Positions 33,610 to 41,587 of a stretch of 59,346 nucleotides of DNA are shown in pieces. The position numbers and the translations under genes are program-made. Under the pieces are notes generated by a model. That model did not search any database. It was not told where the DNA came from and saw nothing but the letters and a program-made list of their open reading frames with translations. The stretch is from a virus, in IMG/VR virus record IMGVR_UViG_3300047322_000637, positions 1 to 59,346 of that record; one strand, given 5' to 3'. The number at the start of each line of letters is the position of its first letter. Positions within the stretch are counted from its first letter, which is position 1.

Positions 33610-36153
33610 TTGAACATGAAGAAGTTCTTATTAGTTCTAGCTGGTGTATTGCTGTATGTGGCTCCTAGTTGGGCTTCATGCAGCAATACTCAGTTTGGGA
33701 ACTTCAAGTGCATTGTCTCAACATCAGCGTTTAGTTCAGACAACAGTTCAATAACGACTATTGGTATTGATACGACTGGTGCTGATCTAATCGTTGTTGT
33801 TGTGACAACAGACAAAGGTAGTGGAGCGCCAGCTATCTCAGATAGCAAGGTGAATACATCCTGTTGGTCTGGTTTGACAGCACATTCTGGTTCAGCTACG
33901 TTTGGTCAAACAAGAATCTTCTATTGTCAGAGTCCCATAGTCGGTAGCTCGCACACTTTCACAGTTAACATCGCAAGCTCATTTCCATGCATAGCAGTAG
34001 CCGCATTATCAGGGTCAGGACTAACTCCGTTTGATGTACAGGATGGAAATGGAGCAACTGGAAACGTAACATCCCAATTAGCCGGTGCCACGGGAATCAC
34101 GCCAGGGTCTGCAAATGAATTGATCGTCACTGGTACATCTATAGATGATGACTCCGGTGGTGGTGTGTCGGTTGACTCAGGATTCACAAAAGTAGAAGAA
34201 AGCGCAGGTGGTGTTGCTGGTTTTGGTTGCAGCATGGGTTTATTTGGTCAAGGTTCAGCAGCAGCAGTAAATCCAACGTGGAGTTTTGGGGCGATGAACG
34301 TACCGGCCACATCTATTGCGTCATTCAAGCCGAAATCCACTTCAATCTCAAGACACGGACAATGTTCTGCAACAGCAACAAGCTGCACATTGTCTGCCGT
34401 TGCGACAAACGACTTGGTTGTCATATTTGCATTTAGATCGGGAAGCGCAACGATTCCAACATCCCCTGGAAGCAATACAGCAGTAACTACGGTCGCAACA
34501 TCAACAGGTGGTACGCCAGCATCAGCAAGGATTGAATGTAGACTAGGGGCAAATTTTAACGACACAGGGACAGGAGCGTTTACAAACGCAACATCGGTGG
34601 CTGCAGTCTCGTATACTGGAACTAGGTACACCAGTTCGGCAAACTGCGTTACCGACATCATAACTAAGTTCGCAACAGGTCAGGCAAAAGCTAGTACGAC
34701 TGCATCGTACACCACCACAGGATCATTCTCTGGTACGTCTGGCTCATGGGTTGTAGCTTTTGATGGTGGCACTGGATCATCTCATTGCGCTCCTACTTCG
34801 CCACAGACACTAACGCAGTTCACTTCAACCGGCACGGTAGCAGGTAAAGATTCAAATTCAGTTTTTACTTCGTGGGCAACAGAGACTTGCGCTGTCTCGT
34901 CCGAAGCGTGGGCAACATTCGTAGCCGAAGTGCAAAATCAGCAAGGATCGACAAGGACGCTGACCGACAGTCCGACGAGTGGACCATACGCAGCTCGTGA
35001 ATTCTCGTCTCGTATCGCTGGACTAGTTAGGAATCCAAGTGACACCTTATCTGTTGCTGCTGATCTTTCAGGCAGAGTCGTGTCCAGCAATCGAAGTTAT
35101 ACTGAAACATTGTTCGATTCGTCGATGGTTGGCGAATCTTCGTCAAGACTTCTTTCGGCAATTCGTCAGGCATCCGATTCCTCCAGCCGCGCTACGGATT
35201 TCAGCTCCAGACTCTATGCTAGTATTCGCAGTTCTTCGGACACTCTTAGTTATCCATCTGATATTTCAGCGCGGTTGATGAGCGCTATTCGAGCCGCTGG
35301 CGAAATGATGGTGGATGACGAGGTAATGGCACGAGTCTTTACTGGCTTCCGTTCGGCAACTGAAAATAGCAAATCAGCGGACGGCGCAGCGCGAATCCTG
35401 GCCGCCGTTCGTCCTGTATCGGATAATGTCCAATTGCCCTTCGATCGAGGCTCACGATTACTTGGAGCAATACGAACCGGCGTCGAATCCAATGCTGCTT
35501 TAGAAGCAGGCCAGCGCTTATTGGCAGCAGCCCGGTCCTCATCCGACTCGATCTTCACACCGGCTGAGAAGTCATCAAGGCTCCTTGCAGCCTTTCGACT
35601 GGCCAACGACTATTCAGGTGCGAATGATCAAGGCAATCGGCTGGTATCGAACACAAGGACTTCAACAGATAGCGTTTTGAAATCAGATCTCTCCGGCAGA
35701 ACATTAAACTCAAGTCGTCAGTTTACAGAGTTATTGTTTGATTCTTTGCTGACTGGTGAGTCCGCAGCAAGGCAACTCGTGATGACTCGATCAGTGAATG
35801 ATTCCGTTAAAGGTTTTGACACGGCGACCAGGCTGGGCGCATTCGGGCGATCCATTGTCGAAGCAGCCGGCGTTGTGGAAAGTTCGGCGCGCTCAGTTGG
35901 ATTCACCCGCGGCATATATGACACCTTGATCATGCTGGATAACCCGACAGTCAGCCAGGGCACGATCGTCATATCTGTCGACGGGAATCACAGATTCACG
36001 CTTGCGGCGCGTAACACGTTGTTCAGCGCCATCGCTAAGAATTACTCCTTCGCTATGTCCGTGCGGCCAACTAGTTTCAATCTCAATCAGAGGGCCGTCA
36101 CTTTCCGGCTAAGTCCACGCATCACAGAATTCATTTATTTGGGGCGACAATGA
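33610..36153 (+). CDS. Large secreted repeat protein
   Basis: 847 aa. Start TTG 33610 or ATG 33616. Signal peptide MKKFLLVLAGVLLYVAPSWA. Residues about 20-245 and 250-430 are two Ser/Thr/Gly-rich beta domains. From about residue 455 to 775 there are about fifteen tandem copies of a 20-22 residue repeat of the type D-x-x-S-R-L-L-x-A-I-R-x-S-x-D-S. The last 60 residues are a distinct small domain ending LSPRITEFIYLGRQ. The first 1.3 kb is visibly richer in A/T than its neighbours, with many ACA, GCA, TCA and GGT codons, suggesting separate acquisition. Function unknown; likely a surface fibre or adhesin-like protein. Confidence 0.75.
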   Translation: MNMKKFLLVLAGVLLYVAPSWASCSNTQFGNFKCIVSTSAFSSDNSSITTIGIDTTGADLIVVVVTTDKGSGAPAISDSKVNTSCWSGLTAHSGSATFGQTRIFYCQSPIVGSSHTFTVNIASSFPCIAVAALSGSGLTPFDVQDGNGATGNVTSQLAGATGITPGSANELIVTGTSIDDDSGGGVSVDSGFTKVEESAGGVAGFGCSMGLFGQGSAAAVNPTWSFGAMNVPATSIASFKPKSTSISRHGQCSATATSCTLSAVATNDLVVIFAFRSGSATIPTSPGSNTAVTTVATSTGGTPASARIECRLGANFNDTGTGAFTNATSVAAVSYTGTRYTSSANCVTDIITKFATGQAKASTTASYTTTGSFSGTSGSWVVAFDGGTGSSHCAPTSPQTLTQFTSTGTVAGKDSNSVFTSWATETCAVSSEAWATFVAEVQNQQGSTRTLTDSPTSGPYAAREFSSRIAGLVRNPSDTLSVAADLSGRVVSSNRSYTETLFDSSMVGESSSRLLSAIRQASDSSSRATDFSSRLYASIRSSSDTLSYPSDISARLMSAIRAAGEMMVDDEVMARVFTGFRSATENSKSADGAARILAAVRPVSDNVQLPFDRGSRLLGAIRTGVESNAALEAGQRLLAAARSSSDSIFTPAEKSSRLLAAFRLANDYSGANDQGNRLVSNTRTSTDSVLKSDLSGRTLNSSRQFTELLFDSLLTGESAARQLVMTRSVNDSVKGFDTATRLGAFGRSIVEAAGVVESSARSVGFTRGIYDTLIMLDNPTVSQGTIVISVDGNHRFTLAARNTLFSAIAKNYSFAMSVRPTSFNLNQRAVTFRLSPRITEFIYLGRQ

Positions 36154-36557
36154 AGAAACTCTTTACCTTAATCGCGATCCTGGCGCTGGCGGCGGTCAAA
36201 GGGTCCTCACAGGAAACGGAAATCACATGCCCGTCGAGCGGTTGCATTGTCACAAAAACGCCGTATGAGACATTTAATCTGCAGCTCAACTTCGCAAATC
36301 GGGCGCCCAATGGCATCACCATTGACAGCGTTACAGCCGTCAGGCAAAGCAATAGCCAGGATGTCACGACAAGTATGATCGTCAACGCTCCGGATTCTCC
36401 GGTGCCATCGGTGACGAGCATGACGGAGAAAGTCGTATTCCGGATCAAGGGCGGCACGGTTGGCGAGCTCTATACGATTGCGGTGCGCGTCATCAAGACA
36501 GATACGAGTGAAAAGATCGAGGGCGATATTACGCTGAGGGTAGTAAGTACACAATAA
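36150..36557 (+). CDS. Secreted small Ig-like domain protein
   Basis: 135 aa, ATGA overlap. Signal peptide MKKLFTLIAILALAAVKGSS. The mature part is one beta-sandwich: ETFNLQLNFANRAPNGITIDSVTAV, VVFRIKGGTVGELYTIAVRVI, EGDITLRVV. Similar Ig-like domains decorate phage capsids and tails without signals. Two cysteines near the N-terminus (CPSSGC) may form a disulfide after export. It ends the fibre operon and is followed by a terminator. Confidence 0.7.
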   Translation: MKKLFTLIAILALAAVKGSSQETEITCPSSGCIVTKTPYETFNLQLNFANRAPNGITIDSVTAVRQSNSQDVTTSMIVNAPDSPVPSVTSMTEKVVFRIKGGTVGELYTIAVRVIKTDTSEKIEGDITLRVVSTQ

Positions 36558-36591
36558 TCCTCGCCTGGCATCGCAACCCGTAAAATCTCAC

Positions 36592-36617
36592 ACCCGGCCA
36601 GATTCGGCCGGGTTTTT
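36592..36617 (+). terminator. Intrinsic terminator after the fibre genes
   Basis: ACCCGGCC (36592-36599) pairs perfectly with GGCCGGGT (36606-36613) around a six-base loop, followed by five T. It separates the fibre operon from the lysis genes. Confidence 0.8.
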
Positions 36618-36635
36618 ATTTGGGCACAAATCAGA

Positions 36636-37046
36636 ATGGATACGTTGCACTTTGGCTCGGATGCCGTTATCTGGCTGGGCATCTCTATTCTCGGATACTT
36701 TCTCCGCGATCTCATTAAGACCAACCGGGAGCAGCATGAAGAGAACAAAAAGGCGCTCAAGACTCAAGGCGATGCGACGACGGCCGCACTCCAGCAGATC
36801 GCTGACCGCATCAAGTCTGACGATGAAATTCTGGCCGTGGTGAATGGGAAATATGTCAGCCGGCGCGAAACAGATCTGATCACAAAAGAGAGTGATAAGA
36901 CGCACGATGCGATTCTCGAAAAACTTGAAACTGCTAATGAGGAAATCGCAATCCTTCGCAATCACTGGCACGAGAAAGTTCTGGAGTCTTACAACCGAGC
37001 AGTCGAGTTATTGACCCGAATTTCTATCCGAATGGAGCGGCCATGA
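36636..37046 (+). CDS. Membrane-anchored coiled-coil protein, lysis-associated
   Basis: 136 aa. One N-terminal membrane helix (AVIWLGISILGYFLRDLI, residues 10-27), then a long charged coiled coil through to the end. Directly upstream of the lysozyme with an ATGA overlap. Could be an inner-membrane spanin-like or holin-associated protein. No family is certain. Confidence 0.65.
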   Translation: MDTLHFGSDAVIWLGISILGYFLRDLIKTNREQHEENKKALKTQGDATTAALQQIADRIKSDDEILAVVNGKYVSRRETDLITKESDKTHDAILEKLETANEEIAILRNHWHEKVLESYNRAVELLTRISIRMERP

Positions 37047-37600
37047 AATACGACCAAGTCGTCTGGCGCGAGCATTTCATCCAATTCGAGGGGCTATCCC
37101 GGTCGTTCTATCTGGATGGCACAGATAACGTCACCATCGGCATCGGCTGCTTGATAACAGAACCATCCACGTTGCCTCTCTTGCTGAAAAGCACCGGCGG
37201 CCGGGCAAGCCAGGAAGACGTCCGCGCGGACTTCAACGCCGTGAAAGCCCTCCCGCCTGGGCGGATCCCCGCCTATTACGATCGCGTCTGCCGAACCCGC
37301 ATGCTCGAAGCGGACATCTTCAATCTGTTCGAGAACCGTCTGGGCGCATTTATCCAGCGCATCGAGGATTGCATCACGGTCCTGGAGGGATTCCCCGACG
37401 TGGCCTGCCTGGTGCTTGTGGATATGGCGTTCAACCTCGGCGTTGACGGCCTCATGCGGAAGTTCCCGAAGTTTATGAACGCCTTCCTGGCCCATGACTG
37501 GAAAGTCGCGGCGCTGGAATGCAAGCGCGAAGGCATCCAGCAGGACCGGAACGACTGGGCCCGGACCACCCTCGAGACATTGATTCAATTTCAAAAGTGA
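37043..37600 (+). CDS. Endolysin, T4-type lysozyme (GH24)
   Basis: 185 aa. Cleaves peptidoglycan at lysis. The catalytic triad E16, D25 and T31 in FEGLSRSFYLDGTDNVTIGIG has the same +9 and +15 spacing as E11, D20, T26 in T4 lysozyme. A GH24 C-terminal lobe follows (LVLVDMAFNLGVDGLMRKF). No signal peptide, so it needs a holin. GTGA overlap with the next gene. Confidence 0.92.
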   Translation: MKYDQVVWREHFIQFEGLSRSFYLDGTDNVTIGIGCLITEPSTLPLLLKSTGGRASQEDVRADFNAVKALPPGRIPAYYDRVCRTRMLEADIFNLFENRLGAFIQRIEDCITVLEGFPDVACLVLVDMAFNLGVDGLMRKFPKFMNAFLAHDWKVAALECKREGIQQDRNDWARTTLETLIQFQK

Positions 37601-37917
37601 AAAAAGCAATCTGCCTGCTTGTACTGGTTCAGGCCCTGGTTACCTGCGGGGCCGCTTATAGACCAACAAAATATTGCACTCCGGACTCGAAGAACGAGGA
37701 AACCTACTGCAGGTGCCTTATCTACCATCCGCGGGAAGAATTCTGCGAGGACGAAAACGCGCCACTCCCCAGTTGCTGCCGGGCCACCGAGAAAGGCTCA
37801 AAGATAAAAGCTTGTGGATGCTGCCGTTCGGTCTATGGATCGAAGCGCGACATCAGCGTCCAGGAACGCGGCTCGTATGAGCATGTCCAGCCGATCGTTG
37901 AATATGACATCCGATAA
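37597..37917 (+). CDS. Cysteine-rich secreted protein in the lysis cassette
   Basis: 106 aa, GTG start in a GTGA overlap. Signal peptide MKKAICLLVLVQALVTCGAA. The site before C17 (LVTC) is a weak lipobox. The mature part has nine cysteines in about 60 residues (YCRC, SCC, CGCC), suggesting disulfides or metal binding in the periplasm. Position suggests an outer spanin-like role or envelope modification. Not recognised. Confidence 0.65.
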   Translation: MKKAICLLVLVQALVTCGAAYRPTKYCTPDSKNEETYCRCLIYHPREEFCEDENAPLPSCCRATEKGSKIKACGCCRSVYGSKRDISVQERGSYEHVQPIVEYDIR

Positions 37918-37939
37918 AACACATTGAAAGGGAAACCCG

Positions 37940-38482
37940 ATGCTTCAATTTCTTGAACAGCATTCGTTCTGGACCGCCGTCGCCCTCTACTGGATTTTCT
38001 CGGCCGCTGTTTCTGCCATGCCGGCGCCGAATGGGAGCGCCGGCTATACATGGCTTTATAACTTCCTGCATACCGTAGCCGGCAATCTCTCAACTGTCGT
38101 CGGGAGCAAGATCCCGGGCGTGAAGCCACTCTTACTGGCGCTGCTGCTAATCCTCCCGGTCATGACTGTATCTGCGTGCCATGGCTATGCGGTTCATCCA
38201 GGATCGCTCAATCAGGTGGACTCCGCGGCCTTTGACACGCTGCTCGTCGCCGAGGCGGCCATCGACCAGGCGCGCATCGAATACAACGCAGGGACGCTTC
38301 CGGCGTCTTCAAAGACGCCACTGGACGCGCTGGTGAAGGCGTACAACGTCGCTCGCGAGTCCTGGCTAACCTATCGCGGCGCCATTTCCACGAGTCAGCC
38401 GACGCAGATCTATCTGGATCAGCTGACGAAAAACTTGAACGACCTTACAGCTGCGGTGAAAGCCCTACAGGGGGGCCAGTGA
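37940..38482 (+). CDS. Membrane protein fused to lipoprotein-like domain
   Basis: 180 aa. Residues 8-26 are a membrane segment, followed by a NGSAGYTWLYNFLHTVAGNLSTV motif seen in small phage membrane proteins. Residues 61-80 form a second hydrophobic stretch ending in a lipobox (VSAC), after which comes a helical domain (SLNQVDSAAFDTLLVAEAAIDQAR to the end). In-frame GTG at 38120 directly before the second stretch could start a separate lipoprotein (VKPLLLALLLILPVMTVSAC). So this is either a true fusion or two products from one frame, such as holin plus spanin partner. Confidence 0.7.
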   Translation: MLQFLEQHSFWTAVALYWIFSAAVSAMPAPNGSAGYTWLYNFLHTVAGNLSTVVGSKIPGVKPLLLALLLILPVMTVSACHGYAVHPGSLNQVDSAAFDTLLVAEAAIDQARIEYNAGTLPASSKTPLDALVKAYNVARESWLTYRGAISTSQPTQIYLDQLTKNLNDLTAAVKALQGGQ

Positions 38483-38625
38483 ATCCGCAGGTAGCGGTCG
38501 CCGTCCTCGCTTTCGCGGTGGCCTACTACGGCGGCCGGGCAGCGGTCCACGGGGTGAAGAAAGCGGCGCATGCGGTAGTCCACGTCGTGAAGAAGATCGA
38601 ACATCCAAGGGAGCGCTCCAAATGA
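38479..38625 (+). CDS. Tiny membrane protein with basic tail
   Basis: 48 aa, GTGA overlap at the start, ATGA at the end. N-terminal hydrophobic helix (VAVAVLAFAVAYYGG), then an amphipathic basic helix (VKKAAHAVVHVVKKIEH). Could be a holin or antiholin-type peptide. Too short for confident classification. Confidence 0.6.
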   Translation: MNPQVAVAVLAFAVAYYGGRAAVHGVKKAAHAVVHVVKKIEHPRERSK

Positions 38626-38822
38626 ACATTGACCTCATCTTTCAAATCCTGCAACTGGCACTCGGCATTGCGCAGGTCCAGTCCGCTGGCAAGGTCCAGC
38701 AGGACGCGGCGATCGCCGACAACCTGGTGCAGATCGTCAAAAGCGCCACGCAGGCCTATGAACAGCACACGGGGCTGCCGCTCGATCCTGATTTGATCAA
38801 GGCGGAAGATCCGATCGTATGA
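38622..38822 (+). CDS. Small helical protein of unknown function
   Basis: 66 aa, ATGA overlaps on both sides. Predominantly helical (LIFQILQLALGIAQVQSAGKVQQDAAIADNLVQIVKSATQAYEQ). The first 17 residues could lie in a membrane. Part of the tightly coupled lysis block. Not recognised. Confidence 0.6.
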   Translation: MNIDLIFQILQLALGIAQVQSAGKVQQDAAIADNLVQIVKSATQAYEQHTGLPLDPDLIKAEDPIV

Positions 38823-39838
38823 GATCCTTGATTCTCGCCGGCCTGCTCCTGACCGCCTCGTGCGTGCCGGTCTTCAATGCTCCAGGTATCCCGCGGCCGA
38901 GCTCCGTATCCTTGCCGGGCGGCTCAACCTACCTTGTATATTCCGGGGATTCCTGCTCTGGGGTCATCCGGAATTACGACACGGAAACAGCGCTGATCCA
39001 GGACAACCTGAAGGCCATGTATGCCGGCGGCCAGCGGCGACTATCGATCATGGGGACATACCTCCACGAGCCGCAAATTGGCGCCCAGGTCGGCTGCACT
39101 TCGCCGGGCGCGGCCGGCGTCAATCTGTCTTCCGATCTGTCGAACGTCGACCAGCAGTATTACGACAACCTCGCGCGCTACGTAAAAGACGCATCGGCGA
39201 TCGGATTCCAGGAGTTCGTCTTCATCGCGGGCCCGCAATGGAATAACAGGTTCGACTCCTGGGGCACGCTCTCGTTCGGCCTGGGCGACAATCCGGACGG
39301 TATCAATTATTATGCGGAAAATCTGGGAGTGCTTCAGGCGGTGCACCAGATCCTGGCCGCCGCGGGAGTCAAGTTTAAGATCGTCCTAAACGACGAGGCG
39401 TTCCACATTCCGGTTTACGATCCAGCGGAATATGTCGCCAGGCTGTGGAAGGACTACGTTTCCCAATTCGGCCTGACGGATACCTGCGGCGTCACGATCG
39501 CGGATGCTGTGGTCACTGGCGATACAACGCACGAGGCGAATCAGCTGAAGGAATTCTTGGCGGTGGTGGATGCCGCGGGATTAGGCCGGCCGAACTTCTA
39601 TTGCCTGAATGCCGGCTATGCGGGGTTTCTTCGCTTGCACGTTGCGTTACTGAGCCACGGAATAACGGCGCTCGTTCCGATCGTCATTACCTCGACGGCG
39701 CTGAACGATCGAACGAACGCGGCCAACCTTCGCGCGGAGACTGTTTCAAGCGGCCGGCAGATCCTGTTTCTTGATCAGTGGTTCTACAACGATCCGACCG
39801 TCCGCCAGTTCGACAATTACCACGCTTACGGCTTCTGA
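38819..39838 (+). CDS. Large lipoprotein, possibly a TIM-barrel hydrolase
   Basis: 339 aa. Signal with a good lipobox: MRSLILAGLLLTASC, lipidated at C15. The mature chain alternates strands and helices with conserved-looking polar residues at strand ends (RRLSIMGTYLHEPQ, EFVFIAGPQWNNRF, FKIVLNDEAFH, LVPIVITSTALND, ILFLDQWFYND), reminiscent of glycosyl-hydrolase TIM barrels. The acidic E in NDEAF and D in LDQWF could be catalytic. It ends the + strand operon. May modify the host surface or block superinfection. Inference only. Confidence 0.65.
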   Translation: MRSLILAGLLLTASCVPVFNAPGIPRPSSVSLPGGSTYLVYSGDSCSGVIRNYDTETALIQDNLKAMYAGGQRRLSIMGTYLHEPQIGAQVGCTSPGAAGVNLSSDLSNVDQQYYDNLARYVKDASAIGFQEFVFIAGPQWNNRFDSWGTLSFGLGDNPDGINYYAENLGVLQAVHQILAAAGVKFKIVLNDEAFHIPVYDPAEYVARLWKDYVSQFGLTDTCGVTIADAVVTGDTTHEANQLKEFLAVVDAAGLGRPNFYCLNAGYAGFLRLHVALLSHGITALVPIVITSTALNDRTNAANLRAETVSSGRQILFLDQWFYNDPTVRQFDNYHAYGF

Positions 39839-39840
39839 TT

Positions 39841-39987
39841 TCACTTCAGATCTTTGCAGTCCTCGCCAGGATATCCAAAGGCGCACTTTATAATGTGCTG
39901 TTGGTTGTCCGGGAAAATACGGACCGGATCGTAGTCGCAGGCTGCCAAAATCAGCAGCGCCGCCAATGCAATAATTAGTCGCTTCAT
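39841..39987 (-). CDS. Small lipoprotein
   Basis: 48 aa, ATG at 39987 with GGGAGG six bases upstream and an ATGA overlap with the preceding gene. MKRLIIALAALLILAAC is a lipoprotein signal with lipidated C17. The mature peptide is about 31 residues with two more cysteines. Last gene of the - strand operon, converging with the 38819 lipoprotein. Candidate superinfection-exclusion or spanin-like peptide. Confidence 0.7.
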   Translation of the reverse strand: MKRLIIALAALLILAACDYDPVRIFPDNQQHIIKCAFGYPGEDCKDLK

Positions 39988-40967
39988 AGTAGAACCTCCC
40001 GCGGGAATTCCCGCACTTGCAGATCGGCCGGCCATTCCGAAGGATCGCCGCCTTTCGTGTCCTCCAACTGGATCGATGACTTAAATTCCAATTGCTGGAG
40101 CGTCATCAGGAATCCAGGTCTTTCTTCATGAATCGAGCGCTGGGCATGTAAAAACGGCCGCGCGCCAAGCTGCTTGACGAAGCAGGCCACAAGTTGCTCC
40201 CTACACTCCCGGATAATCTGGCGCGCCCAGTGGATGTTGAACGGCCTGGCGCCAGGGCCACTTTCGCCGCCGACGATCGCCCAATGGATCCGGTCCAGGA
40301 TTAGCGCGCCGAGATCCTCCAGCAGCGGCTCGAAGGAAACGAAGCGCACCGCGGCCGGCACGTCTTTCAGAATGTCGATGCGCTCGAGCGCGGACTGATT
40401 CTCGACGGAGACGCCGAGCCAGACGTTCGGCAGCGGCCAGCGCGGCAGTTCCTTCCACTTTGCGCCTGCTCCGCGGTCCCAGGCCATTCCAGGCACATCC
40501 GAAAATCCCCACTTTGAAATAGCGTCGAAGGCGACGATAGTCCCGGCCTCGGCTATCTCCAGGAGCCTGCCTGGCGCGTCGGCATATTCGCGCATGCGTT
40601 CCGGCCTTTTCGTCAGGATTTGATAGGTGTGCTGGGGCGTTAGCGCCATCACCGCGAATACCTTGTCGATGAATCCGTCGTCCACGTCTTCATGGAATAG
40701 ATCGCTCATCGAATTCACGAAGATTCGCGCCGGCCGCTTCCAATGGAGTGGCTCGGCCAGCGCTTCAGAAATCGATCGCGCCTCGCCGGTCCAGCGCGGG
40801 CCATTGGGACCGCGTTCCGTCAGGCCCTGATACGCTTTCCCGGGCCCGGAGAATCGATGCGCCTGCTTCATGGCATAGCAGTTGCGGCATCCTTCGGAAA
40901 CCAGCGCGCAGCCGCGGACCGGGTTCCAGGTGCGATCCGTCCACTGTATTTTTGAAATCGCGCTCAT
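39984..40967 (-). CDS. Phage Gp37/Gp68 family protein (DUF5131)
   Basis: 327 aa. The start ISKIQWTDRTWNPVRGCALVSEGCRNCYAM is the signature of this family: the C-x6-C-x2-C cluster resembles that of radical SAM enzymes. Further family motifs are RIFVNSMSDLFHEDV, YQILTKRPERM, LPNVWLGVSVENQ, RFVSFEPLLEDLG and WAIVGGESGPGARPF. The biochemical role is not known to me. It may be an iron-sulfur enzyme acting on nucleic acid. TAATG overlap with the upstream gene. Confidence 0.85.
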   Translation of the reverse strand: MSAISKIQWTDRTWNPVRGCALVSEGCRNCYAMKQAHRFSGPGKAYQGLTERGPNGPRWTGEARSISEALAEPLHWKRPARIFVNSMSDLFHEDVDDGFIDKVFAVMALTPQHTYQILTKRPERMREYADAPGRLLEIAEAGTIVAFDAISKWGFSDVPGMAWDRGAGAKWKELPRWPLPNVWLGVSVENQSALERIDILKDVPAAVRFVSFEPLLEDLGALILDRIHWAIVGGESGPGARPFNIHWARQIIRECREQLVACFVKQLGARPFLHAQRSIHEERPGFLMTLQQLEFKSSIQLEDTKGGDPSEWPADLQVREFPREVLL

Positions 40968-41587
40968 TAATTCACCAGCGGCTTCTTCGGCCGTCCGCGT
41001 CTGCCCTTGCCATCGCCGGCAGCGGCACTCGCGGCGTCGGAAGCCTCGCCGTCCGCGGCTTCCTGGAGCAGATCATGCTGCTCGGCCTGCGCCTCGTCCT
41101 TAACATCGAGATCGATCTTCTGCTGAATTTCTTCCATCGTGATAAAGCAGTAGACGCCGAAGAATTTATCCACCACGTCGATCAAGGTCGTGCGATCCAT
41201 CGGGATCAGGACATCAAATTCAAATCGGAAATCGAAGGATTCCGCGGTGGCCTTGCACGCGCGCAGATTTGAAATCGCGGCGCCAGGCACAAAGACCAGG
41301 CCGGTGGATTCAGGCGTCGCGGCGAATTTCAGGTTCTGCATCGGGACCGTGATGCCGGAAAAATTCGCTTTTGTAAGTTCTCGGGCTGGGACCCAACCGC
41401 CTGGATCCGGACCGTCGCCTTTTTCGAATCGGAAAAGCCGATCTGCGATCGCCGGCGAGATCTCCTTCGCTAGCTCATAAGCGATGGGACTGATGTGTAT
41501 GTTGAGTTTGAGTTCTTTGGAATCTGGATCGTCGCACTTCGCCGTGATTCCGTGAATGAAGCATTGAACATTCGGACTTATGAACAT
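40967..41587 (-). CDS. Hypothetical protein between two Fe-S-type enzymes
   Basis: 206 aa, ATG 41587 with AAGGAG upstream. N-terminal two-thirds is mixed alpha/beta (FISPNVQCFIHGITAKCDD, LKLNIHISPIAYELAKEISP, FRFEFDVLIPMDRTTLIDVVDKFFGVYCFITM). The C-terminus is acidic then basic and low-complexity (GDGKGRRGRPKKP, an AT-hook-like motif). A possible DNA-binding protein, by the tail only. Not recognised. Confidence 0.7.
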   Translation of the reverse strand: MFISPNVQCFIHGITAKCDDPDSKELKLNIHISPIAYELAKEISPAIADRLFRFEKGDGPDPGGWVPARELTKANFSGITVPMQNLKFAATPESTGLVFVPGAAISNLRACKATAESFDFRFEFDVLIPMDRTTLIDVVDKFFGVYCFITMEEIQQKIDLDVKDEAQAEQHDLLQEAADGEASDAASAAAGDGKGRRGRPKKPLVN

